In this document: piece by piece, positions 49,184 to 59,740 of the stretch
How positions within the stretch are numbered: the stretch's first letter is position 1
How the letters are laid out: each line of letters begins with the position of its first letter
Assembly: GCF_032062135.1 (NCBI RefSeq)
Contig: NC_092862.1
Location: forward strand, 94,489,627 to 94,553,626
Reading direction: 5' to 3'
Source: Pyxicephalus adspersus
Taxonomy: Eukaryota > Chordata > Amphibia > Anura > Pyxicephalidae
DNA length: 64,000 nt
Translations under genes and position numbers: made by a program
Notes under the pieces: model-generated
What the model was told of the DNA's origin: nothing
The model's database searches: none
Seen by the model: only the letters and a program-made list of their open reading frames with translations

Positions 49184-50529
49184 TTAACCACCTGAGCGTT
49201 ACACTGATTTCTAGATTTCTGTTCCAAAAGCGTCACAGGTTTTCATGAAATTTTTTTTTTTAAATTGTAGACCTGTAACTTACAGAAATATGTCCGAATA
49301 GGGTTCTAGTAGATATCATGAATATAAAAAATGTTTGAAACACACAATCATGTAAAAAAAAAAAAAAACTTTTAATAAAATTAAAGGAAAAACACAAAAA
49401 TCAGCTTAAACAAGAACACATAAATAAATGAAAAATACTGAAAATGCGATAATTCGGTATAATGTATAGTAATATATTTTTCTAAAACACCTCCCTAGTG
49501 TCCGTCACATACCTATAGACAAAACCACATAAATATATTTTCTATTATTTTGTATTGGATTGGATACAGGACTTTGTATTAAATCCAATACAAAAAATTT
49601 GAATTTTCCGCTACGACCCTCATCGACGGGCGCACGCACGCGCATCATCAGGAATCAACGAGGGACGCGTACGCAAATGCCGGGTATTCTAATTCTTTCC
49701 AAACTTCCATGCAAAAAGTGTTACATTTTTTGCATGGAAATTTATTTTGGATTGTAGGCTCTAATTCACCGAATTACCGCATAACTCACCAAAATATGTC
49801 CAAAATTTTATAAATTTAATAATTAAATTTTTTTTTTATAAAACATAAAAAAAACATAAAAAAAAAAAATCTTTAAAAAAAACTAAAAAAAGTTAAAAAA
49901 AAAAAATGTAAAATGTAATGTACAGTAGCTTATATAATATATATATAATACAATTATATATATATTATATAAGGATTTCTTTGTATTGAACTCAATACAG
50001 CTTTTTTGTATTGAGTTCGATACAAAGGAACTCAATGCAAAATTTTGAATTTGCCGCCCCGCCTCCCTCCCGCGCCGACGCACGCAGCGACGTCACCGGG
50101 AAACCCCGGTGATCGTCTCTGCACTCGCCGGCTGAACACAGAAGACACAAGACGTGTCCGGAGGAGCGGAGGGAGAAGGTGAGTATTTTTTTTTTTTTTT
50201 GTCCAGCGATCGACGCTGGACAGGGGGAGGCACAGGGATAGGGACAGGGACAGGGAGAGGAGGGAGAGGAAGCCGGCTGGCTCAGAAAAGAAAGCCAGCT
50301 GGCTTTCTCCTCTAAGCCGGCCGGCTTTTTCTTTTAAGGAGAGAGACACCCGACGCTGGAGGACGACGCTGGAACATGGACCCGACGCTGGAACACGGAA
50401 CCGACGCTGGATTAGCACAGCGGGACCAGGTAAGTGGGGATTTTAGTGTAGGCGAAAAAATACGGGCTTAACCAAAAGAGCAAAAATATTTAGTGCGAGA
50501 AATTACGGGCTTAGCGGTTAGGGGGTTAA
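49184..50529 (+). mobile_element. Largest TTAA-flanked hairpin MITE, 1346 bp
   Basis: The element starts TTAACCACCTGAGCG, identical to the 12406 element for its first 20 bases and similar for about 120, and ends GGTTAGGGGGTTAA. It holds two palindrome-plus-GC modules in series. The first is TTTTGTATTGGATTGGATAC with its inverse at 49550-49593, followed by a CpG-rich stretch. The second is TTTGTATTGAACTCAATACA and inverse at 49978-50035, followed by a longer CpG-rich block with CGACGTCACCGGG. Then come a CGACGCTGGA repeat (50348-50410) and CAGGTAAGT at 50427-50435. A 128-codon minus-strand frame (50032-50418) is a low-complexity by-product. Two modules suggest nesting or internal duplication. 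Confidence 0.82.
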
Positions 50530-51009
50530 GGACAAGGTAATAGTTTGTTGGCACATTTAACTAACACAATTAATTGAAGCTTGATACCTAAAAACATTTA
50601 AATGCTAGAAATACAGGGTTTAAATTGTTATTATTTGTAGTAGCAGTATTACTATTGCAGTCAGGAACACTTTGTTCAGACCTTAAAGGTGAAATATGAG
50701 TGAGCAGTGCGTGAGACCGTCACAGTTGGTACTGTGTTTGCAGTGAGATACAAAAACTTGGTTATATCTGTTAACATTCACAAAGCTATCAGCTATTCAT
50801 TTGTGTATACCTTACCCTATGTTGTATCTAACTATAGCTCCTTCTATTTAAACTTGTGTATTTCACCTAATGCTTTTATGTCCTAGCTATCAGAATTCAT
50901 ATTCACCATATCATGTATAACTAATGTAAGTGTCAAAAAAGTTGTATTACTCACAGTAATACAAACCATTTGTATTGGTTTGATGGCTTACAATGGCTTA
51001 TATACCCTG
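50530..51009. other. Noncoding stretch, nothing recognised
   Basis: AT-rich sequence between two elements. GTAATACAAACCATTTGTATT around 50955-50980 is a small imperfect palindrome. Confidence 0.55.
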
Positions 51010-51165
51010 TAAAACTATATACACATGCTAGATTTCTGTGATGATCTTTCATGATCCTTTCCAGTGACAGTGGAATACATGATTTCTATATGGACAATGT
51101 TGTTCTGTTCAAGGTAGAGGGGAGGATGAGTATGATGTATCACACTGTGTCCTCCATCTTAGGAA
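51010..51165 (+). mobile_element. Degraded PIF/Harbinger-like MITE
   Basis: TATACACATGCTAGATTTCTG with GATCTTTCATGATCCTTTCC parallels the left part of the intact MITE at 15442 (CATACACACGTGCTATTCTT, GATCTTTCACGATCCTTTCC), followed by TGTTCTGTTCAAGG in the right place. CpGs have decayed to TG or CA. The right end is lost. Confidence 0.65.
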
Positions 51166-51790
51166 ATGACGGTGGTTGTCCCTGGTCGGTTGTTTAGTGA
51201 CTTACCTACCTGTCCCTCTGTTTCTATGCTATGTTCTGTAATGCTGTTGTCACTCAGGTGTCCTGTGCAGTTGCTTCAGTGGGACAACAGGATGGGCAGA
51301 AACCATCTATGCAGACCCAGATCAAGAGCAACCCAGATCTGGAGGGCAGATTAAGGACTTTATGACAACCATTAACCTTGTATTGTACAACCCCTTGCTG
51401 TGGATCTGCCCAACCGTTTCTTAGTTTTTGCCCATCTTGGCATCCCGCAGTCATGGAGGACCCTACTGCCCCCTTGGATCAGAAGCCCAGTTACCACTGT
51501 AGCCATTGTGACCCTAGTTCGTAAACCAGTGGGAAGCACCCATATCAGCATCAGATGCTTTGCTACTTTTCTGAAGAGCTTGGCCTGTTGAAAGAGGTTA
51601 AATGGACATTAAAATTAAAATGAGATAAACACCTCAGTTTAACAACAGCACATGACATTTACATTGTTTATTTTTTCAATAAACTATTACTAAGTCAAAG
51701 TGCAACATAGGAATACAACATAGGAATAAAGATGGTAAGTAGCAGTGTGGTCTGGAGCATTCAGATTTGTCTTAACACAATACAAGGTAG
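51166..51790. other. Noncoding stretch, nothing recognised
   Basis: This sequence is somewhat richer in GC than its surroundings (51170-51560), with overlapping frames of about 62-66 codons on both strands. I do not recognise it, and it could be further degraded repeat. Confidence 0.45.
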
Positions 51791-52545
51791 AAGGACATCT
51801 GAAATAATGTTAGAGAGGCAATAGTTGCTGGCCATCAATCTGGGAAGGGTTTCAAGGCAAACAATTTGAAGTCCACCATTAAACAGTGGGAAACAATATG
51901 TCCAAGTGGAAAAGATACTATATAATTTTATTTTTTTTAGTTCCATCCTAACAAATTATAAGGCTTCTGGAACAATGTTTTTTGGACAGACAAGACAAAA
52001 TGAAGATGTCTTGCCATAATGTACAGCACCTCGTTTATTGAAAAAGAAACACATCATATTAGTACAAACACCTTATACCTTATAACTGTCAATCTCGCTG
52101 GTGAGGGGGTGATGATTTGGGCTTATTATGCAGCCATAGGACCTGGGCATTTTGTAACAGTTGCGTCCAGCATGAAACCTGTATACCAAAGTATTCAAAT
52201 GTGAGACCATCTCTGCGACAGCTAAAGCTTGAAAAAATTTCAATAGGACATGCACACCAGTACATCTACACAAAATGACTTAAAAAGGAAAAGAATCAAA
52301 GTGTTGCATTCCAGAACTAATCGAAATGCTGTGGTGGTCCCCTGTATCAAAATTTCCCCACAAAAACTTCTCCTGAAAAACTGATAAAATGAAACAGTAT
52401 TTTTTTTTAACAATTTTCTTCAATTTATTGCTGCTAAAGGTGGTTCTACAAGTTAATAATTCATAGGGTGTATTTAGTTTTTCATACATTGATTCTTCAT
52501 TTTGTCTTCATTTTTGTTAAATAAATGCCACAGTGGATCTGTTGT
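51791..52545 (+). mobile_element. Decayed Tc1/mariner transposase element
   Basis: Translated pieces follow the order of a Tc1 transposase. NNVREAIVAGHQSGKGFKA, a helix-turn-helix DNA-binding segment, is at 51805-51865. FWTDKTK, around the first catalytic aspartate, is at about 51979-51999. GEGVMIWAYYAAIGPG lies at about 52100-52150, and LRQLKLEK with a degraded FQxD second-aspartate region (about 52215-52260) and KRKRIKVLHS follow. IEMLW comes at about 52321-52335, after a deletion where the third acidic position would lie. Frameshifts and stops separate the pieces. The tail after 52430 (GGTGGTTCTACAAGTTAATAA...) looks like Tc1 3' flank. Terminal inverted repeats were not identified. Confidence 0.8.
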
Positions 52546-53384
52546 GTGTTGTTTTACATCTAAATTTAGATTTAAATAATGTTAGAATCTGCTAGGAACC
52601 AGATATTTTTTTATTATATCCCGATACCTAAAAACTTTAGAATTTAAAAAGGGTATACTTTTTTTCCCCTCTTACTGAACAATGTAATAGAGGGGAAACA
52701 GAAAAATAAAATGACTTTGTTAACCCTACTGCATGCATGTATATGTTATTTTTTTTATATTTTGCCCACTTCAGTTCCATTTTAATATCAACTAGGATCC
52801 AGCCAGTCTCAATTTATAAAGGTGGCTCGTAGCTGTAAAGTTAAAGTGATCTAAGCAGCTGTATTTTGTAATGTATGGCCACCCCCAAAACACATGGTCC
52901 CGTAACTCACCTGCATCCCCTGGGAGTCCAGAAAAACTTCTCAGGATGGAGAGCGGAGGAGGTGCAGTGAGAATATATTCACCAATTCTCTCTCTTTGTA
53001 CTGAGCTGAAAAATGCTCAGCTTTGAGCACTTCTGATTCAGAGCTGCCAAACCCCGGTGCTGGATAAAAGAGCTGGCTGAGCAGTTTTTTTGTTCTGATC
53101 TACTAGGTTAGAGGGCAGGAAGACTTCAGTGGCCTAATTGACCCCAGATGTCTCATTCAAGAGAGCCTTATGAGTCTCCTTGTAATAGCAACAGATCAAA
53201 AAAAAAGTTCAATATAATATAATAAAGAAAAAAACAAAAGTTCCCCTGTCAGAAACACATCCAATATCAATGCAAAAGTATGTGAATGGCAAATATGCAT
53301 GCAGAAAGGCATTGCTAAACATTAATATTTGTAACTGCCATTTAATCATGTTTTCTGCTTTTAGAAAAAATATAATGTGTAGGG
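52546..53384. other. Noncoding stretch with probable repeat fragments
   Basis: CACTTCAGTTCCATTTTAA at 52769-52788 resembles the inverted end of the TTAAAGTGGAACT family. The block 52880-53150 (TCACCTGCATCCCCTGGGAG, AGAAAAACTTCTC, GGAGCGGAGGAGGTGCAG) looks like the CpG-depleted body of another MITE with a donor-like site in reverse (AACTCACCTGC). Ends could not be fixed. Confidence 0.4.
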
Positions 53385-54117
53385 TGTTTGAAATAAAATA
53401 AATGCCCAAAATGCACGTTTTAATATATAAATGTTAAAAAAATGCTTTAGTAGTCCCTTGCCCCTTATCTGAATAATCCCCCACCACATCCTGGGGATCT
53501 GAAGTCATTCTTTGGATTTGCTTGAAATAATTTCATTTTCACCGATGTTTCTACTTTAAACATCTGTGGGCATTACTGCATATAAAAAAAACTGACATTT
53601 GTTTACTTAAAATCTATTTTCAATAAATCATTTTTTAGTATATTTTCCCCTTTTAAAAAGATATTGTTACTTAGCTTAGTGAATGTGATTAAGCTCTGCT
53701 GACTATAACAATCCAATCATATGAAAGCAAATTCTTGATTTCCTAGCACATGGCTGGTTCACAAAGCTAATGAAATTATCCCTTGCACAGACATCAACCC
53801 TATTATCTTGTAGCATAGGCTAAGTAAGCCTATGGCCCTGATTTACTAAAGCTCTCCAAGGCTGGAGAGAATACACTTTCTTCAGTGAAGCTGGGTGATT
53901 CAGCAAACCTGAAATGGATCTGATCCAGGATTGAAAACATTTGCTAGCAAATAGCAAATGATTTAAAGAAATCCATTCCAGGGTTTCTGGATTACCAAGC
54001 TTCACTGAAGAAAGTGTATTCTCTCCAGTCTTGGAGAGCTTTAGTAAATCAAGGCCTATGTCTTAAAGGTACCCTTCATTCTCTTTTTAGTCCTGCATTG
54101 GGTTTGTGGAAAAAATG
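53385..54117 (+). repeat. Repeated segment, unit 1 (interrupted by a foldback element)
   Basis: The stretch 53640-53830 (TTACTTAGCTTAGTGAATGTG, CTCTGCTGACTATAACAATC, GAATTATCCCTTGCACA-like, CATCAACCCTATTATC) recurs at 55545-55725. CCTGCATTGGGTTTGTGGAA at 54091-54110 recurs at 55808-55827. The foldback element at 53834-54056 lies between these matching parts and is absent from the second copy. The 53440-53515 portion recurs at 54118-54195. No protein motif was recognised. Confidence 0.75.
53834..54056. mobile_element. Foldback element, 223 bp, complete and nested
   Basis: GGCCCTGATTTACTAAAGCT and its inverse AGCTTTAGTAAATCAAGGCC bound arms of about 100 bp around ATTTGCTAGCAAATAGCAAAT. TAT flanks both sides (53831-53833, 54057-54059). 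Its length equals that of the 22966 copy. It interrupts a segment that is continuous at about 55725-55790, which gives an approximate empty-site comparison. Confidence 0.88.
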
Positions 54118-54195
54118 TTTTAAAAGGCTTCAGTAGTCTCTTTCTCCTTATCTGGCTGATCACCCACCACATCCTAAGAATCTGAAGTCATTTTC
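54118..54195 (+). repeat. Repeated segment, partial tandem copy
   Basis: AAGGCTTCAGTAGTCTC...CCTTATCTGGCTGATCACCCACCACATCC...GAATCTGAAGTCATT matches 53440-53515 (ATGCTTTAGTAGTCCC...CCTTATCTGAATAATCCCCCACCACATCC...GATCTGAAGTCATT). This marks the start of a second unit in the same orientation, about 680 bp downstream. Confidence 0.7.
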
Positions 54196-55419
54196 ACACT
54201 TGAATTTTTACATCTTTGTCCCAGGGGTCATACAAGGGATATATTGTGTTTAAAGATGAGGGGTGGTTTATTTAGCAATTGTGCTGGAGTATGGGGCTAT
54301 GCCCTGACCACTCTGGCTGTTCTACCAAAGAAAATGTGTACTGCTGGCTGCTGTCATCTGACAATGAAAGTATCAGAGGGGGTTACTTTACCAACTCCAC
54401 CACTGCCTGAGCCTGCTGTACATTACAGGGTCATTTACAGTCCTAAATATATTTATATAGGAGAATAGAGGTTGCAATTGTGATATCAGTTGGTTGATAT
54501 ACCATAGAGGGGTACAAGCGTAAGGACAGAGAATGTGTATATGCAGGACAAAAAGGATATTTAAGCACACGGGAACTGAAAAGAAGGTTTCATCAGGCAC
54601 AGTTAGCCTAGGAGACTGGATGCAAATAGTTAGAGCAGTGGGCCAGCATTCTCTTACCCAGGGCTGCTATTTTGTTAGAGCTGTCAATACATGGTTTTGA
54701 GTGCACCAGATACAAACAGCTGCCTATGTTTGTAATATTTATATCTCTTTTATTTAATATATTTTTCTACATAAGGAAATGTTTTGCACATGTGTATTGG
54801 TATTTTCATCTTGCTGTTCTCCTGAGTCCTCTGCAGAAATATGGATCAATATTTTTGATGACTCAAAGTGTGTAAACTTACAGCATTTGCACAGCAAACT
54901 GACAATTCATATATGGCTTTATTATCCATTGTCTGGTAGCGCTTTAGCTTCTCAGTAGCTGAAAGGTCATGTGTTACTTGTTTATCGCTGTTGTCTACCA
55001 CACGGCAGCACACATGCTAACTATGCCATGAAAATAATCACAGTGCGTTCATATAAAGTGTCAGGTACAAAAAACAGGTACAAAATACAATGTGTTTTGT
55101 AAATTTGCTTTTACATATAAGATATTACCACATGGCTTGGCATGGCTTCCCATTCATCAGATCAGAGGCAATTCACCCATCTTTCTAGAATGGTTAGATG
55201 GAATACGGAAGTCTGGAAATTGTGCATTTTCGTGGCAGATGTGTGCTCTGTATTAATAGGCCAAGGAAATGAAGTAATGTTCAAATCTTACAAGAATGTC
55301 TCTTGTTTAGTGATGATGATTTATACAGATTGTAACCTTTTCACTACTGGATATATTGGGTTATCCTCTAATATTATCATTGTAGATCTGCTATAGATTT
55401 GCTTAAAACATTTAATTTT

Positions 55420-55830
55420 GTGCTCAGATGTTTAAAGTAGATCTATTGGCATGACTGCATATCAAAAATTAACAAATATTGGTTTACTGAAAAAGTGTAA
55501 AAGGTTTACTTTATATAAAGTATAGTATATTTTACTCCTTTGAAAGTATGTTTTACTTAGCTTAGTAAATTCGATGATGCTCTGCTGGCTATAACCATCC
55601 AATCATGTGACAGCGAATTCTTGATTCTCAATTCTGCTAGTGCATGGGGAATTTTTATCTTATCCACTAGGCCAAGTGAATTATCCCTTGCACATACATC
55701 AACCCCATTATCATGTAGCAAAGACTAAGTAAGTATAAACCATGGGATTGTTATACATGACAGTTTTCTTGTCTTAAAGTTGAATGTGACCCTAATCTCT
55801 TTCTTGTCCTACATTGGGTTTGTGGAAGGC
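55420..55830 (+). repeat. Repeated segment, unit 2 (uninterrupted)
   Basis: Continuous similarity to 53560-53830 and then 54060-54110, including TTACTTAGCTTAGTAAATTCG, CTCTGCTGGCTATAACCATCCAATCATG and GAATTATCCCTTGCACATAC. The family is unidentified. It lacks the foldback insertion present in unit 1. Confidence 0.72.
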
Positions 55831-56405
55831 GTAATGTGTCCTGTCCATGCTACTGCATTTCCCAGTACTCTTCCTGCTCTATCAGGTCTAATATTTATAT
55901 TAAGAGGTGTGTGCAGGAAAAGATTGTATCTGCAGAATGTGGCAAACAGTGCCAAAGCTGGGCTGGCCAACTCCTGATGGACATTCAGAAAGCTGTTTTG
56001 CTTCATGGGAAAAAATCCCTTTATGTGTATAAGAAAACTGTAAAATTGCATAGGCAATAAAATGTGTCTAAAATTTGTTTTCCAGAATAAAAATTTGTTT
56101 TCGAGTTCCATGGTATGCAGTAAAATTTAGAGCTTGTTCACACAGGTGGGTTTTCAGAGGTTGAGAAAGCGGGGAAACATTTTACTGCTTCCTATACCCC
56201 TCCAGTTCTTGTGGAATTGCAAAACACAATTGTGTTTATTGGAGATGAGCTCCCAGTAAAGGTCTAGTATTTGTACTTTGTACCATTTCAGGTATTAGCT
56301 CAGATTCTGAGCTAACCACAGGAGTGCAGTTTCATACCTTGTTGTTGTTCAAGCTTCCTCAAACAATTGCTGGACCCCTGTTCCAACAGTAATATAAATA
56401 ATGAT
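55831..56405. other. Noncoding stretch, nothing recognised
   Basis: Antiparallel frames at 55780-56111 (up to 100 codons) overlap each other and show no domain. This may be the continuation of the preceding repeat family. Confidence 0.45.
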
Positions 56406-57033
56406 TTAACCTCCCTAGAGGTAACCCCGAGTGTGACTTGGGGGAGAAAAAAGTTGCTAAAAGCGGTAACCCCAAGTCACACTCGGGGTAGGTAATCCTA
56501 TGGGAGGTAATAGTAAATACAGCCTTACCTGATCCGCCGGCGTCACGCGTTCTCCATCTCCGCGATCTCCGTCTTCTTCTCTCTTCTCCTGGCCGGCTTC
56601 TGCATCCGATGAGTCACCAGCGAGTTCCCGGTGACGTTGGTGTGTGTGTACGTGGCCAGCGGGGCGGGAAATTCAAAATCTATTTGTATTGCATTCAATA
56701 CAAAATAACTGTGTTGAATGCAATACATTGGATTTATATGTGTAAAAGCAGTACATTGTTTTCAAGAACTTTTTTTTTTACAGTATAATATAATAGTATG
56801 AGTATAATATGTATTTAAAAAAAAAAATTTAAAAAATCAAATTTTTTATAAATATATATTTTTATATATAGATATTTTTAAATTTAGTCAATGTATTATT
56901 TTTACATGATTTTGTGTTTCAAACTTTATTATACTCATACTATTATATTTTACTGTAAAATACATTTTCATGAAAAACAATGTACCGCTTTTAGACATAA
57001 AACCGGAAAGAAATGAACCGCTAGGGAGTTTAA
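56406..57033 (-). mobile_element. TTAA-flanked hairpin MITE, 628 bp, inverted relative to 2073
   Basis: TTAACCTCCCTAGAGGTAAC at the left and, inverted, TTAAACTCCCTAGCGGTTCA at the right have TTAA on both sides. On the minus strand the order equals that of the 2073 element: terminal arm, AATAGTATGAGTATAATA inverted arms (56729-56808 and 56927-57015), the GTATTGAATGCAATAC palindrome (about 56685-56730), a CpG-rich block containing CGTCACCGGGAAC, then CAGGTAAG (minus strand, 56524-56531). A further perfect-looking pair, CCCGAGTGTGACTTGGGG / CCCCAAGTCACACTCGGGG, lies near the left end (56427-56488). No coding capacity. Confidence 0.87.
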
Positions 57034-57604
57034 AATAAACAAGGAAAATATTATAAAATGACATTGATCCTGAGCGGGACATAGAAAAGTTGGAAATACT
57101 GTACATTTCAACTTTTACAAGACTTTAGAATTCTATGATAATTCAGTGTGGCTATCAAAAGGCCAAAAGCTGGTGAACAAATAATACTGTCACAGTATAT
57201 ATCTACATAGATCAACAAGCTGCTGGCATTGTTCGCAAGGTAAGGTATTCTCCTTTTAGAATGTGGAAGACTGGGACCCCAATCAGTACCACAGCCCTGG
57301 GGCTGCTTCATTCTACTATAAGCTGAAGTGTAAACAGTGAATTACAACCTACAGTACAATATACAATTTTACAGCACACTGAAGGTATTATACCTGGTAT
57401 GTCAGTAACCAACATAAAGTTAGGTATGTGAACTTTATCACTATTACTGGGCTGTTACCGATTCTAGTGGATGAAATAAAGAGCCTTGAAGGTGTGCAAG
57501 CCAAACTCCCAGGGAACACAAACAAATTGCTACACTGTTACTGAGAATTCACAAAGTGATAATAGGATGAAATGTTTTTGGAATTAGATTAGAAATTAGC
57601 CCTT
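57034..57604. other. Noncoding stretch, nothing recognised
   Basis: AT-rich sequence without open frames over about 70 codons that carry any motif, and without repeat ends. Confidence 0.5.
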
Positions 57605-58130
57605 GTCATGATCTGTAAGGCCCTGGTCCAGCATCAATAGGCACTCAATGGGAGGTCAGACAGTCCAGGGTCCGTAACCAGGAAATCCACAGTTATAACG
57701 AAGAACAGGAGTGTTCATCAGAGTTCCAGGAAACCAAAACAGTGTTCATTCAGGTAGTCAGGCAACCAGAAAATGTAATTTAGGGTACAAAGGCAGTGTT
57801 GGTGGTCACAGACAAAAATTGGTCCAGGCAGCTAACAATTACCAGGTCATAAAACAGGCCGAGCCAGCATCAGGATTTCCAGCAAAAAGTGACAGAAAGC
57901 AACGTATGCTCATTGGCAGCAGCACATTACTTTCTAATCCCCACCAGCTGTGCAAAGCCCAAGAAGTATCTGGGGTATGCTCAGAAGGGTATCTCTGTTC
58001 CAATGCACATGTTTAAAGGTAAACTGGGTATGCTGCAAGGCTGCCAAGCAGAAGATGAACAGTTTCTTACTTGATCCCCTCCAACTGTGCTGCTGCATGG
58101 AACAATACTGGAAGGAATACACAGGGCACT
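57605..58130 (-). repeat. LTR-retrotransposon-like segment (minus strand)
   Basis: Read on the minus strand the block is rich in CTGGTTACGGACCCTGGACTG, GGTTGCCTGACTACCTG and GGAAATCCTGATGCTGG. This punctuated C/T-rich style also occurs at 61760-62000. I associate it with leader or LTR parts of amphibian retrotransposons. Mirror frames of up to 101 codons are by-products. No gag or pol was seen. Confidence 0.35.
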
Positions 58131-59436
58131 GAAAACCATAGTGCACATAGTGCAGGATTGCTGGAAAAATTAACGCCTCTCATTATGATGCTTTAAAACT
58201 GCAGCTGAATAATAAGCTGTGCAGTTGTACAATAGGATAAATCTACTATATGCTATACAGTGCTATACAATACTGTAGCTTGCAGCTTGATAGGAATATA
58301 TATATATATATATTCTACTTAGTTCACTGTATGAAAATAGAAAGTGCAAATGTGGACAACCAAAGTCATTATGTTTACATCTGCATCTAATAACCCAAAT
58401 GGATACGCTCATTTTTCATTGTGGTTATATTTAAAAGGGTACGGTTTAAAGTTAACTCCATAATCCACTGTAACTAGATTATTTTTCATCTAATGCCCAT
58501 TTTGTGCAGTCCAAACAATCATCTATGTGTTTCTTGTGTTTGCGGGGGATTTTACAAACACAAAATATTATGGTTACCTTGTGGCATATAATAATGTAGC
58601 TTCAGACAACTGATATCCTGTAAATCTCACAGCAGCAGAAAATGAATCCAAACATTAATGAAAAGCAGCTTCAAAAAAGAGTCACCATTTGTAAAGACAA
58701 AGAAGTGAGAGAATATAGTTTGGAAGTATCTTGTGTATAAAGAGTTAATTTTCAGTTACCTTATCAATTTTCCTGTCACTTCCATCACTCCTTATGAACA
58801 ATTATCCCACTGTACTGTATATGGTTTATTTGTTGGTTGCTAAGGAATACTCCTGAACATTTTTTTTTACATCTAAGTTCATGAGTTATGTCCTTCACGA
58901 ATGAAGAGAAACCTTTAATGGAAGATAAAGATATTGTAACTCTAAGACCATGTGCACTACATTTTATTTCCTAGAAAAAAATGGTGGAGATTGATTTTTA
59001 AAAGGCAACATATGCAAGTTTATGGGCCACAGGTCTCTATGATATTTTTTATGTGTCCCTCTGGTTAACACCAGTGTACAATGAACATGAATGTTAGATA
59101 GCAGAGGAATTCCAACATGATATGATAAGAACATGTTTTAAAGTATACACCAAATCAATCACCAAATTCAAAGAGTAAGATTACATGGCAAGATAAATCT
59201 GAACAGTTAGAAACATTAAAATGATTCACTTTCCCAATAAATATTCTTTATGAATTCCAAAATAAGTTAGTTGATAGATATATAATTGTTACCCTGCAAT
59301 AAATAAAATGTTAAATATAACCAAATGATAATTAGCTTAGGTATGCAGTAAGCATAGCATATGTGTGTTTAAATACATTAATATGTAATAAATATTGTTG
59401 GCTTTCATTATTTGTCACTGCAGCTGGTTGGTGTCT
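58131..59436. other. Noncoding stretch, nothing recognised
   Basis: AT-rich; a short TA run at about 58298-58313 is the only simple repeat. No exon or RNA signal. Confidence 0.55.
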
Positions 59437-59740
59437 TAAAGCAGGGTTGAGCTTGAATATTACAGAATTTAGAAATGAAGCTGGGTCCCAAGATAATGTA
59501 TTTACATTGTGCTTGCATGGGAGATAAATTTTCAGCATCTACCTAATGCGCGAAGAAAGACCCAGACCGAAAAGAAGAGAAGAAATAGAAGCTTTGGGAA
59601 TGGAGTGGGTAGAGGAAGTGAAGAACCGCACAGCGCCACAGGATAACACCCTACAGGTAAGTTTGTAATATATTTTGTGCATACTGGCATATTATTATGT
59701 TAGCTAGAAATATTTAAATGTTTTACTTGGCAGTTTAAAT
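59437..59740 (+). mobile_element. Probable MITE carrying an exon-like stretch
   Basis: CTTAAAGCAGGGTTGAGC at the left and GGCAGTTTAAATTTG at the right are reminiscent of the TTAAAG-ended elements, but the pairing is weak. Inside, ATG at 59547 opens 37 sense codons (rich in Arg, Glu and Lys) that run without a stop into CAG|GTAAGT at 59654-59662. I do not recognise the peptide. It could be a real small exon, but similar exon-like stretches in other MITEs here favour a transposon origin. Confidence 0.35.

Noticed and set aside
50032..50418. 128-codon minus-strand frame, Ser/Leu/Arg-rich
   Set aside because: Translation of a purine-rich CpG block of the 49184 element; the residues reflect simple GAGAGA and CAGGGA runs rather than a protein.
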